DNA of 64,000 nt from Fasciola hepatica (taxonomy: Eukaryota > Platyhelminthes > Trematoda > Plagiorchiida > Fasciolidae). Below are positions 43,978 to 54,823 of the stretch, in pieces. The stretch spans positions 640,001-704,000 of the forward strand of contig CANUEZ040000167.1 of NCBI GenBank assembly GCA_948099385.1. The letters run 5' to 3'. The notes beneath the pieces are model-generated. The model saw nothing but the letters and a program-made list of their open reading frames with translations. It had not been told where the DNA came from and made no database searches. A program made the translations under genes and the position numbers. The number at the start of each line of letters is the position of its first letter. Position 1 is the stretch's first letter.

Positions 43978-45309
43978 CGTCATCATCATCATCGTAAAGA
44001 GTTAAACAGCAGGGCAAGCCCTACTGACCACTGCTTTTCTCACCATGTTGTGCGTAGCAGCAGAATGAATAAGTATACAATGTGAACAGGGAGTAGATCA
44101 ACACAGGTAGGAAAAGGAAATAACGTCCCAGTAGCCAACGCACGGAACACACAGTCTAATTGTACACAAGCACATTGGTCAATCATTCTGATTCGACAGA
44201 AAGGGACAAACTGGTTGAGGGACCTTTCGGACACCAACCGCAAAAAATGAGGTAATTATTTTTCCCAAGTTCACCGTATATTTTCCCATTCCTCGCTGCC
44301 ATGTCATCTCTTGACCACCACGTGGCTTCTTCCACCCCCGGGAAGGAACGCAAACCAGGGCACGGAATGGTAGACGTGTATTTGTCACACGTAACATGCG
44401 CCCCAACCAACGAAGTCTACTAAGCTGGATACGCTCTGACAGAACATTCTCTGATCTGGTAATCACTACTCTATATCTGAACCCAGCATTGCTCACTCGG
44501 TCATTCCATCCAGTCTTAGCGATACGACGTAAATATCGATGGTCGAAAACCCCAAGGCAACGAACATCTTTCGCACACAAACTCCATGCCTCACAATCAT
44601 GCAACAGAACTGGGCGCATCGCGGCACAGTGCACACGACCTTTTAATATCATCGAAATATCAGGTCAGTGCCACAGGTGCTTCAGTCCAGCGCACGCCGT
44701 TTGAACCTCTACTAATACTACTACCCCTACTACCGAGCACCCATCCGTCGTCACGCTGCTGCCGGGGCAATTGAAGCGCTGGACAACTGACAGCACTTCC
44801 CTATCGAGTAACAAGCTCGGAATCGTTCACGTCCAGTCTTGCAACATCACTTCATACTTTGAAGGTGCAAAGTGCAAGCCGAAAAGAGCTGGAGTTGTTA
44901 CGAGCCTGTCCAATGCACGTTGAGCATATTCCGTGCATTCGAACAGGCAAACAAGGTCGTCCGCGTAATCTAGGTCACATAACTTTACACTATTTGCCAG
45001 TTCGACGCCCACATCCCGAAGACTTCGCAAAGCATTCTCCATCATCTCGTCGATGACGAAGTTGAACAGGAATGGAGAAATGGGACATCTTCCTCGAACA
45101 CCGCCTGCCGTTTCGAACGGACTGGGTAATTTATCGTAAACTCTTACGTGATCAGAATTATGAGAGTACAATGATCTCCGTAGATCCACGAACTTCTGTG
45201 GCATATCTTTTCTGTAAAGTGCACTGAATAGTGTTGTTCGGTCAACCGAATCGAAGACGCCTTTCAAGTCGAGGAAAACCATTATTCCGGAATATGCACA
45301 TTGTGACAT
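43978..45309 (-). pseudogene. RTE1-C, 3' half of reverse transcriptase
   Basis: Frame 45309-44827 holds KGVFDSVDR, motif B and the intact YADD box. Frame 44652-44179 holds the C-terminal domain from RVHCAAMRPVLLHDCEAWSL to FLSNQND. A frame break separates them. It continues, across the insert, from 46745. Confidence 0.75.
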
Positions 45310-45419
45310 TAGAACACGTTTTCAGAGATTCATTCTCTAGTCTTTAGAAACCATATAGAAAATGGTTGTGTTGAAATGGTCAAGGGTTATTCGGATTGGA
45401 CATAGTTTGTGGAAGGGGG

Positions 45420-46055
45420 TTGGGGTTAGATCGACGTGTCGACGTGGTTCGGAGACATGGCCACTGTGGGTTGAGGATACATGAAGATTATCGGTATTCG
45501 AACACCGATGTCCTCGTAGTATTGCTCAAATCTGGTGGGAACACCGTGTGAGCCATGCTGAGGTTCGACGGGTTCGAGGGTTAAATCATTAGATGAAACA
45601 CTTAAGCTGACCAGGCTAAGGTGGTTGGGACATGTGTTGTGCATGTCCTCTGACAGGATTCCTTGGTGTACTATGTTCGCTGAGGCGGGTACCGGTTGGA
45701 AGATGAGTAGTGGTGATCAGTCCATGACAAGAAAGAAAGGTACGAAAAGCCTCACTGGTGGACTCGGCCATGCAGGACGTGTTAGACTTCCTGGGTGGGG
45801 TCCAAGAGACCCTCCCACTCAATGGTTAGATACGTTGGTGGATATGGCTAGATGCTGCGATCAGTGGTGCTCTCAAGTCCACAAACTTTCTTCATCGACT
45901 TAATTCCATTAATGCAGTTCTTCTCTTGCTCCTTTCACGCTCTTCTTCATTATTTCCTTTGCGATTGCCGCTGGGAGATAGCAACCAAAGCCACCGCACC
46001 CAGTGCATGGTTAATGGTTGTTTGGACAGAACAGACAGACGTGTCGATCTGCATG
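45420..46055 (+). mobile_element. RTE family 2, 3' end, inside the PLE insert
   Basis: The plus strand encodes RRLSVFEHRC-like sequence near 45490, then MGHVLCMSSDRIPWCTMFAE (45625 on) and GLGHAGRVRLPGWGPRDPPT, the RTE C-terminal domain, with a 3' UTR ending 'gatagcaaccaaagccaccgcacccagtgcatggttaatggttgtt' at about 46020. It lies between the two inverted PLE ends, so it is the innermost layer of the nest. Confidence 0.7.
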
Positions 46056-46238
46056 ACTAGGTTGTGACAGTCGCATGGTTCGGAGCTGAGTCACTGGGGT
46101 GGGGTGGTCCACTTTCGGCCAGGGTGATTGGAGGGCTCGGACGAATTTCTTCTGTGTGAACAGAGCAGGTGCGAAAAGACGGATGCTAATCGCCTCTGCG
46201 GTGGCCAGTGTGTGTAGCGGATGTGTTTGTGGGGATAA

Positions 46239-46251
46239 GGGGGGGGGGGGG
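46239..46251. repeat. G homopolymer run
   Basis: About 13 consecutive G within the PLE-4 coding remnant. It is a probable mutation or assembly hotspot. Confidence 0.8.
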
Positions 46252-46744
46252 AGGACTCGACAGACGATGTGGAATGCCGGATCTATGCTTATTTGATGAC
46301 CTGAGTCTATCAGATGCCTGAGAATGGCACTCTCTATGGTTCCTGTTCCTCCATGTTGTAGCCACCGTGGGCAGTGTTCCTAAATTCATTGGGATAATTG
46401 CCTTGCCGTTCGAACAATGTAGGTGGCATCACATTTGCACCTGAACAAATAGATTACCATTCAGGTGGCCAGCACTGGCGACATATCCTTATTAGAATTT
46501 CGGATAATCGGAGAGCTCGCAAGTACACAGGAAACACGAGCTGAGTTGAATATTCCACTCACCGGACGTGCTAAACGTCTGCTGACAAGGTCCAATATGG
46601 CGTCTTCTTTGAATGGCATACGGATAAGCAGATTCGTCTTGAGGACAAACTATGTCCAATCCGAATGACCCTTGACCATTTCAACACAACCGTCTCCTAT
46701 ATGATTTGTAAAGACTACAGAATGAATCAATGAAAACAACTGTT

Positions 46745-48873
46745 TGTCTCTGAAAAGAATTATTGTTGGTCGGTGGTTTTTGTGACGCACCTCCAGCAGT
46801 TGACGAAGAGTGAGAATCTGGTGGATGCAACCTCGACCTGGATGGAATCCGGCTTGCTATTCGCGGGCGTTCCTCTTGCCAGCCGGTGTAAGACGACACA
46901 GCAAAGTCGAGGTTAATACTTTGGTGACTATCGAAATTAGGCTAATCCTACGATGATCACTGTTGTCATTGCGTAGTCTTGAAGATGGGTACAATCGAAT
47001 ACACTCGTTCCAAATGTCACGGATCAACGTGGTAAGTGATTTTATCAACGCACCACCACACATTTTGAAAAGAAATGGAGGGAGTTCGTCAAGACCGGCC
47101 GCTTTCCCTCGCTTTCGTAACCCAATACATGACTCCACTTCCACTTCCGATAGGGACTCAAGTGATACTCCCCAAGGATTCGCAGTTGTTAAGGTCGGAG
47201 TGACTACACTAGCGTGCGGCCAGCTAAACTACTCCTTGAAGTCTTTGACCCAACGGTCGAGTCTTAGCTCTTTGCCATGAATAGGCTTTCCATTTCTATC
47301 GCATATCCTTTCGCTGACAGGGGTTCGCTGTCCACCGGTGTCGCGAATAAGTTTGAACAGTCGTTGACTGTTACCTGAAGCAGCTGCTACTTCCATTTCT
47401 TTGACTACCTTGAGCCACCTATTCTCGACATCATTATTAAGGCTATTTAGCCTGCTTTTGTAGATTTCTTCCTATCTCATTCGTCTCGTTACAGTTAGAG
47501 AGCTGACGTTTTTCTCCATCAGACTGACCGACTCGTGAGAAATCCAGTGACTGACAGACATCGGATCTAGGACCATATATGAAACCTGCTGCCACGCGCA
47601 TCGCCTGCTGGATATGGACCAATACTCATCTACATTACTGTTCGTTGTAGACCCCAGCTCACGTGCTAATTTCTGTTCATACCTGGTGCAAATTTCTGGA
47701 TCAGACAAAACGTTGTACGGCTAATCGGGTTTACGGTATACGTCCATGACCATGGAGCTAGAGTGATAATCGCATAAAAACTAATGCATGGTCCGACTGT
47801 GCGCACATGGACCAGTAGGATCCACAGTTCTGAACAGAACTGTGCTACCCGTCGCTCACTGCGATATGATCGATCTGACTCAGAGTACCTGTACAATTAG
47901 AGTACCATGTCGCCGTGCGACGCAAGCTGTGTCGGAAATTTGGACTAGACAGGAATAACCGACTGTTTGCACGAAACTGGAAAAACCTATCCCTGTTATC
48001 TGTGCGCTCAGTGGGTAAGGCATAGCGACCACCCAAACAAGCTTCTGAGAAATTAAGTTTGCCAAATCGTGCATTAAAATCATCAGCTAGCACTACAATG
48101 TCAGAATCTCTACTCCTGCGAACGAGTGGTGAGTTCGTCATAGAACTCATCTTTCCGCGTGTCAGACCTGCCGTCTATATACCGCGATTACAAACAAACT
48201 ACGCTTTACGCAGACATCCTTTCGAATGCCAACAGACCCCTGGAGTCTTAGAGTGCAAAACGACTATTTCCCGGGATCCAGTCCAAAAGGGTAGCCTCAA
48301 TCCTATCAGTCAAGACTATTCCTACACCACATTGACCCACAGCTCTAGCGGCTTCATCTCCCGAAGTACGCAGGAAATATCTCGATGAAATACCAGGAGC
48401 AATTAGTTGAATTACACTGCTCGAATCCTAGATACGCGTTTCACTTAAGCAGCAGACATCAATCTTCAGGGAATCTATTGTGAGCGCTAGGCACGCCTGC
48501 TGACCGGCCTGCATGAGTGTACGCACGTCGAAGCAGCCCAGATTCAGAGGCTGACGAGGCTTGAGAAAATGTGAGTTGCAAGATAGAGGATTATTCCCGA
48601 CACTATTTGACAGTGAACCGTTGCGAGTATCGGGCGTGTTATCAGTGGCAGCATTATGGATAGGTAGATGGGGCAAAGAGGGGTGGTCAGGGACAGAAGA
48701 CAAAGGTTGAGTAAAACAGAGGGAACTCTGAGCAGTAGTCCACTTATCACTACTCACTTCGTTCAATTCAATGGGCAGCTCGGTCCGGATTATCCTGAGC
48801 GATGACCGATACAGTATGAAATTATTTGCGATCGTGCAGTTCATGTAGACTCCCGCCGCTGGGAAGTCCAACC
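46745..48873 (-). pseudogene. RTE1-C, endonuclease and 5' half of reverse transcriptase
   Basis: Frames 48871-48428, 48150-47845, 47708-47472 and 47144-46857 read in order as the 5' two-thirds of the RTE1 polyprotein, each ended by a stop or frameshift. Positions 48737-48317 are identical base for base to 58003-57583 of copy B, while the flanks of that tract are clearly diverged. Confidence 0.75.
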
Positions 48874-48884
48874 ATGCGACTCTC

Positions 48885-51000
48885 GAATAACACAGCGTCT
48901 ACGTCCCTGTCATGTGCTAATACAAGATACTGCACGGCAAATATCCGCTAATAGAAGGTTTTGTATGACAATTTCAAACTTTCTCTCGTGAGTAGTCTTG
49001 GCACGGATATTTTATTTGGCCTTGGTTTTCTCGGGTTACAGGACAAGGTGGAAATACCGTTCAGCGGCAAACGTGATACGTTTTTGCTGTGCTGCCTGAA
49101 TGCCACGAAGGTACACTCTCCTCCTTTATTCTCTCACCAATCCATCGCAACAAAGTCTCACACACATTCTGCGGAGGATAAGTGCTTCATAAGGGCTGAA
49201 ATCCAGTGCCTCCTGAATGATGGTATCATTGGACCGTCCAACTCCCTCTGAAGAGAGCGCAGGTTCTTGTAACTAAGACCGCGACCCACAAGAAAAGAAT
49301 GTTTGTAAATTATAGTCAAACTAGCAATCGCTTCACTCGGTTAGATGCCTATCCGCTATCTTGAATAGACAAAATAATCGTTATGCAATAAGCAATATCC
49401 TGGATTCGAAAAGTGCGTATTCTCAGGTCCCTATCGTGGATCACGCGAAGCCATGTACTGCCTTTAAACCATGTGCTCTCTATCAATTAAGGCGTGTACC
49501 GTTTGAGGTTACCTATGGAGTTGCCTGTTTTCGACGCACCATTGACGTACTCCTGAAGACTGAAGGTGTCATACATACGTGAGCTTACACGGACAACGTG
49601 ACCGTATGCGGCGTGACCAAGGAAGAACACGATCCAAACCTTGAGCGTTTCCTGAAGGCCGCTGCGAAATATGGTAGCACACTCAACACGACCAAAACTG
49701 TGACGCCAGCCAACAAAGTCCAACTTTTGAGTTACCTGATATCGCAAGGTGAAGTAAGACCTGACCCTGATTGGATGAAACCCTTGCGCGAGATTCCACC
49801 GTCAAAAGATATGAAGTCCGTGTGTCGTGTCACTGGCATGTTTTCCTACTACTCGCAGTGGATACCGTCATTCTCTGACAAGACCAATCCATTTGTGAAA
49901 AATACAACTTTCTCTCTACCAGAACATGTAAATTGTGCATTCGAACTCCTCAAAAAGACAGTAAAAGGCACTATGGTTGTAACAGTGGACCAAAGTGCTC
50001 CCTTAGTGATTGGAACGGACGCTTCGGTATCGCAACAACCGCCTCACTGAGCCAGAGTAATCGTCCCGTAGCCTCCTCTAGTACCCCAACAGCCAACGAA
50101 AGACATCACCCTGCTATCGAAAAGAAGCATGTGATATCGTCGAGGCTCTTCGTAAGTTGCGACATTATCTCCTAGACAGCCACTTCAAAATTATCATTGA
50201 CCAGTGGTCCGTGGCCTTGCTGTACGTCGGAAGACAAACAAGCGAAATGAAAAATGATAAAATTCAACGATGGAGACTTGAACTATCCGCTTGTTGCTGA
50301 CAAAATTTACAGGCAGGGAGAAAAATACGGTTGCAAATGCGCTCTCTTTCAACTCTTTTCGATGCGACCAAGTTAAGAGAACTGCACAATTCGCTATGCC
50401 ACCCCGGAGTTTCCCGAATGATCCACTTAGTGCGGTCTAAAAAACTGCCCTATTCGATTGAATAGAATAAACACATGATTTCGCGGTGCGACATTGTGCA
50501 GACCGCCTACCGATCGTCTTGTCAAAGCAACGCAACCATTAGGAAGACCGAGTATTGACTTCAAAGGCCCCCTGTCGTCAACAGCTCTTATTCAATGTAT
50601 TCTGACTATCTTTGATGAATACTCGCGTTTCCCCTTCGCATTTGCTTGTGCAGATATGCATTCTTCTACTGTCGTCGATTGCCTCTGCCCACTTTTCATC
50701 ATATTCGGTATGCCGACATACATTGATCGAGGGACGAGTTTCTGCTAAATAAGGGTATGGTTCTCATTCGAATCATTGCATGCAATCCCCAGAGAAATGG
50801 ACAGGTGGAACGCCTGGGCGACACGCTTTGGAAAGCCATCACACTGACTCCTAAAACCAGGGGTCTACCAGTATCGCAGTGAGAGACCGTTCTTCCGGAT
50901 GCCGTGCATTCTAAGGGTTTACTGGGTATCTACTTATCCTGTACTCACTGAAATTAGCAATATTCAAGGAATGGATATTGTTGGATGACAGGAACCTTTG
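48885..51000 (+). mobile_element. Gypsy-1 (CsRn1-like), pol: protease end, RT, RNase H, integrase
   Basis: This continues Gypsy-1 after RTE1-C. The protease/RT junction GTDILFGLGFLGLQDKVEI is near 49000. RT includes DGIIGPSNSL, KSAYSQVPIVDHAKPCTAF, VPFEVTYGVACFRRTID, and the catalytic box YTDNVTVCG near 49587 (usual YxDD), followed by RFLKAAAKYGSTLNTTKTV and SYLISQGEVRPDPD. A degenerate RNase H has VIGTDASV near 50015. The integrase core at 50494-50748 shows GRPSIDFKGPLSSTALIQ (first catalytic D) and IFGMPTYIDRGTSFC, where D has slipped from the usual SDxGTxF. LPDAVHS near 50900 marks the distal integrase. Stops and frameshifts throughout; no right LTR could be fixed. Confidence 0.8.
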
Positions 51001-51630
51001 TCTCGTCCAGTTGAAAACCTTGCCACTGATGTGCAGCATCAGAATAATTCAAGGGACAAAATTACTGTTCGAAGCTACTTTCGATCCCGACGGAAAACTT
51101 ATACGTCTTTCTGTGTTAACATTTATCTAACTGGTTGGATGTTGGGACAATACTAGGCTCTGAAACCGAAGCTGAACTGACAGAATGGACCTCAGCCAAC
51201 AGTTGATTATAAGCGATAAAATCAGGCGACACCCGAATGGTGAGGCGTTCAATCCAAGAAAATTGTATCCGTTGCTTCATGGTGTATCATGAAAATCCGA
51301 CACTATCGCCTCTACGAAAGACGTTAGTTTCCACACAACACGCTCCAGTTTTAGCTTAGTTTCACACCCGGCTCGTTGTTCGGACAATAAGGAAATCGGA
51401 ACACGGAAAGCATCAGTGAGGGTCTACGGGCAAGACAGTGAAGAATGAGCAAAACAGAACGGTATGACCACTTGGGTACAACATAACGGGTGCAGTGTGA
51501 ATGACTACTTCGGTGCCGAAAATCCAAAAATCATCTAAGCGGTGCGCTCGAAATCATGGTGAACGGAACGATGTGGAACGAAACGGAACTATCGGCAACG
51601 CGAGTCAGAACATAGTCAGTATATAAAAGT
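51001..51630. other. Unassigned; probably Gypsy-1 3' end
   Basis: The sequence to about 51180 may include the C-terminus of Gypsy-1 pol (GSETEAELTEW reads through one frame) and an LTR, but no repeat of it was found at 42.9 kb, so I cannot delimit an LTR. Confidence 0.35.
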
Positions 51631-51638
51631 AGTTCTAT

Positions 51639-51644
51639 TTTAAT
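51639..51644 (-). promoter_or_regulatory. Candidate polyadenylation signal (ATTAAA) of CPOX
   Basis: ATTAAA on the minus strand, about 130 bp after the CPOX stop codon. It is the commonest variant of AATAAA. No transcript evidence is available. Confidence 0.35.
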
Positions 51645-51773
51645 GAAGACAAAAACCATTCAGTTAGCGCATTGGTAAAGATAGTAATTTGTCAACAATG
51701 CCTTACATGATAGTATAAGATAAGCAAAAATAACTTGATTTGAAATGGGGAAATATCGTCCGTATTGCAACTA

Positions 51774-51860
51774 TTAGACCCATTCTCGGGGTTTTACCAG
51801 TACATCGAGTAACTGCTGGTTTCTCGGATCCTTCGTGGTGTCATAGCAATACACCCAGGA
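51774..51860 (-). CDS. CPOX: Coproporphyrinogen-III oxidase, last coding exon
   Basis: An 87-bp exon (28 codons plus TAA at 51776-51774). The acceptor is 'tttttgcttttcag'. It reads SWVYCYDTTKDPRNQQ, then LLDVLVKPREWV and stop. This corresponds to the C-terminal helix of CPOX (family pattern W-x-Y-x(5-9)-S/D...LL-x-VL-x-x-P-R-x-W-V at the very end). Entry phase 0 matches the donor of the exon at 53387-53258, giving LPLYA-SWVY where the family has LP-P/T-x-A-x-W-x-Y. The enzyme decarboxylates coproporphyrinogen III to protoporphyrinogen IX using oxygen, in the mitochondrial intermembrane space of animals. Confidence 0.85.
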   Translation of the reverse strand, partial: SWVYCYDTTKDPRNQQLLDVLVKPREWV

Positions 51861-52489
51861 CTGAAAAGCAAAAAAGATTTCGTAAGTTCATCGAAACATG
51901 AAAAGATTTATTTACCTAGCGACAAACGTATTTCATAACGTGGGGGAATTAAGATAAACAGATACAGGGACTTGGTGCCCATTTAGGAAGTTCAGGAAAA
52001 TCGTTACGCATGATAACAGGTGCTGAGATGGTGGTTCAGGGAACAAATGGTTGAACCTCAAGAGCTTACCCTACAGGAAAACATTAGAAGGATTCTACGA
52101 TAGATGGACCTGATCACTCAAATATTTTGTTTAAAGAGGGGGAAAACTGTGCAAATGGAAACGCACTTGCACTGGAAATACGAGTCAGAACTATACCACA
52201 AGTCATTTGAGCTATATACTTGTTGTCACCTGCCGTGACTATGTTGTACTCTAGTGTGTCGAAAGTAGACAAAACGCAAGGGGGAACGGACACTAATTGA
52301 GGGGGCCTCAGGACACCATAGACAAACAGGACACCTACCACATGATATTACGCATTTGGTGCTAATTTCCTCACCAAGTTGAGCAAATGGACCGAAAACC
52401 TTCCATCAACAGCCGACGCGGATTCGTCACTGGAGCGTCGTATTAGGCACATCACACATGCAGTGGACGCGAGGCTCTGCGTTTAATGA
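51861..52489. other. Last intron of CPOX, first part
   Basis: The roughly 1.4-kb intron runs from 53257 to 51861. This part has only short frames (52341-52114 minus, 75 codons) without recognisable motifs. Confidence 0.5.
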
Positions 52490-52805
52490 TGCATATTCCA
52501 TCCAGACATTGATGTGTCTAACCATCGGCTGGGCGAACCTCGTTGACCTCTCACCCGGGAAGACTGGCAAACATCAGACAGCCAAGTCCACCGGATTTCC
52601 CAACTTACCTTCCATTCAATTGATCTGATATTTTTACTAATCTTTCAACCAATGCCGGTCTCAGTAGACGTTACACACAAAAGAAGTTTATTCGGGGACA
52701 TGTTCAATATCCCCTAACCGTCGATTCGAACCTCTGACTTCTAAGGTGGCAATTAAATGCACTAAACCACTGGGTCACCGCTGGTCGTGCGACGAATTCT
52801 CGCCG
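52490..52805 (-). repeat. tRNA-derived SINE joined to RTE2-like body, in CPOX intron
   Basis: The minus strand from about 52805 shows a box A 'tgacccagtggtttag' and, 35 bp on, a perfect box B 'ggttcgaatcg' (52735-52725). Further down, 52620-52490 resembles the RTE2 coding end ('tggacttggc.g...tgg...gt..gacttcc.gggtg'). SINEs that share their 3' part with a partner LINE are well known, so this may be an RTE2-dependent SINE. It sits in the last CPOX intron, sense to the gene. Confidence 0.5.
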
Positions 52806-53227
52806 TAAAAAATCCCAGAAATGTCATCTCTATTTGGACTGTGCAGGTTTTCATCCTCGATTTTGTTGGTCATTAACCGTCCTCTGCGACAGAATGGCTG
52901 TTGGTCATATGCAAATGGTGGTTGCCTACCAGCTGACTTTGTCCGTTCCAACTGACTTTTAAAGACGATGACTTCTTGATCTTGGTAGACTTTGGTTTAT
53001 GCGGGCAAAGAAGCACATTAGGATACAATCTCACCGTGATGGTAGCAAGATACTGAAACGGTAGAGTTTTCTAACAACTGATCAGCTTATTGAAGGAAGT
53101 TACATCTAAAGTTGAAACTACCTATCAGGGTAAACAAAACACAGACGATCACAACCAAGTTAGTTATGGCACAAACATACAACGGAACACTTCAGACGTT
53201 AACATGCAAGGGACATAACCAAACTCA

Positions 53228-53410
<183 letters not shown>

Positions 53411-53699
53411 TCAGCAATATCATAACTGAATTCGTCAGGAGGAAATTGCGACCCGACAATTCATTGTATAAGAAAAGCAGACAACAATGAGTGTCATACT
53501 GTGGAATAATATGGTCACGATCGAGTTGAAAATAATAAAATGACCGCCACTTAGGCAAACATTTGGGGAGCTACTGGTGGTACTAAAGTCTGGACCATAA
53601 AAATGTGTATAACCCAAAGTACAAAAGAACTCTATTAGCACAAGTATTGTCTCATTTCATATTTCGTGATGAGCTAACAATAGAGAATGAACTGATTTT

Positions 53700-54627
53700 T
53701 CTAGGTGAGCGTTTGATCATCCAGCAAGCTTTTTGAAACGATGCTCTATGCCGGTTACGCCGCTCACGCACAGGTATTAATAGATGTATCAACCGAGCCA
53801 GAGAAACAAACTACTGGTCAGACTTGGCAGAACAGGTCAAATAGATGGTAACGAATCACGAACCATGCAGACAATTTGGTCAACGACAACTGAGAGAACC
53901 GATGGATACGGCCAATACCTGACTGGCCTTAGTAAATTGTGGCGTTGAATATCGTTTACCATGGGGAGGACGGTTACCTAGTGACCGTTGATTACTGCAG
54001 TGATTTCTTCGAAGTCGAGCTTCTGAGAACAGAAACTACTGCAGAAATTACTACTAAACCGCAAGCCAACTTTGCACGACATGGAATCCCGATTCGAGTG
54101 GTTTTCGGTGGTGGTCCTCAGTTTCGCAGCACGAAATTCCAGCAAATCCCCGAGATGTGGCATTTCAGCCATCACATCACTATTCCTTACCACGGTCATT
54201 CCAACGGTAAGCCAGAGAACGCTGTCAAACAGGTGAACAAGATACTCAAAAAGCGCAAGGCCGAGGACAGTGATCCATTTATCACTCTGCTTGAGCCTCG
54301 AAATATGCCCTCTGACGTGGTGAGAACAAGACCGAGTAAATGCCTATTTGGAAGATGGACACGCACGACCCTACCCGTTTGTGCCGGTTTATTGGACCCA
54401 GATGCTGTAGCGCCTTCAGTTTTCAAATTGAAACTGAAGAAATGAATGGCGGTGCAAAAAAGGACTTCACGACCGGGGCAGCAGACTACTGCATCCACTT
54501 GAGCCAGGTGACACAGTCTGGATTCAGCCAACAGAATCGGCAGAAAAATCCTGGAGGAAAGGAGAGGTACTGTCGCGCGTAACAAAGAAATCATACCTTA
54601 TACGCTCTGGAGGACGTCGGATAAGAA
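53700..54627 (+). mobile_element. Gypsy-2, integrase, interrupted by RTE1-B
   Basis: A second Ty3/Gypsy element on the plus strand. It shows a zinc-binding-region remnant (RCINRARETNYWSDLAEQVK, a stop, then VTNHEPCRQF) near 53790-53875. The catalytic core from 53939 has DGYLVTVDYCSDFFEVEL (first D), RHGIPIRVVFGGGPQFRSTK (usual SDNGPQF, so the second D is lost), and NGKPENAVKQVNKILKK (catalytic E kept). The C-terminal domain HPLEPGDTVWIQPTE and SYLIRSGGRRI runs into the (ATC)n tail of RTE1-B at 54628. The frame at 53939-54445 is long and nearly clean, so this element is younger than Gypsy-1, or at least less decayed. Confidence 0.8.
53939..54445 (+). pseudogene. Gypsy-2 integrase core frame
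   Basis: 168 codons covering the RNase H-like integrase fold. It keeps the first Asp (VDYCS) and the Glu (PENAV) but has Gly for the middle Asp (FGGGPQF), which would abolish strand transfer. It ends in a frame change; the C-terminal Gypsy integrase domain continues from about 54463 in another frame. Confidence 0.8.
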
Positions 54628-54823
54628 TCATCATCATCGTACAGCGGTAAACAGTAGGGCAAGCCCCACTGACCACTGCCTTTCTCACTATCTTGCACGT
54701 TGAATTAGAAAGTATGAATATACAAGATGGACAGGGAGTGGACCTACACGGGTAGCAAAAGGAAAGAATGCCCTAGTAGCCAACACACGGAATACACAGT
54801 CTAACTGTACAAACGCACATCAA

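Larger units (their letters stand above)
45305..46755 (-). mobile_element. PLE-4: Penelope-like insert with inverted ends, holding an RTE2 piece
   Basis: This insert splits RTE1 copy C within the codons equivalent to PTIM-ALDLKG of copy A. Both junctions show AATAAT (near 46757 and 45288), a likely target duplication. The two ends are inverted repeats: plus 45319-45412 and the complement of 46755-46648 share 'ttcattct.tagtctttanaaancatatag' and 'ggttgtgttgaaatggtcaagggt.attcggattggacatagtttgt', with a roughly 17-bp indel. The minus strand 46660-46060 encodes RMPFKEDAILDLVSRRL, then CKCDATYIVRTARQLSQ (GIY-YIG core), LRHLIDSGHQISIDPAFHIV and LFTQKKFVRAL, the PLE endonuclease. Stops are present. 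Confidence 0.7.
43978..48873 (-). mobile_element. RTE family 1 LINE, copy C, split by a PLE insert
   Basis: Minus strand, 5' end near 48873 (tggacttcccag, equivalent to the copy A start) and 3' (ATC)n tail at 43978-43993. Endonuclease: DVRTLMQAGQQA near 48510, LSETRI near 48430, LADDFNARFGKL near 48100, SQIDHIAVSDG near 47860. RT: SLRKRGKAAGLDELPPF-type entry near 47110, HPGRGCIHQILTL near 46820, then after the insert FLDLKGVFDSVDRTTLF near 45280, GGVRGRCPISPFLFNFVIDE near 45090, DLDYADDLVCLFEC near 44970, and RLRWLGRMLR near 44400. YADD is intact, but frameshifts, stops and the insert at 45305-46750 destroy the frame. The element lies inside Gypsy-1. Confidence 0.85.
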
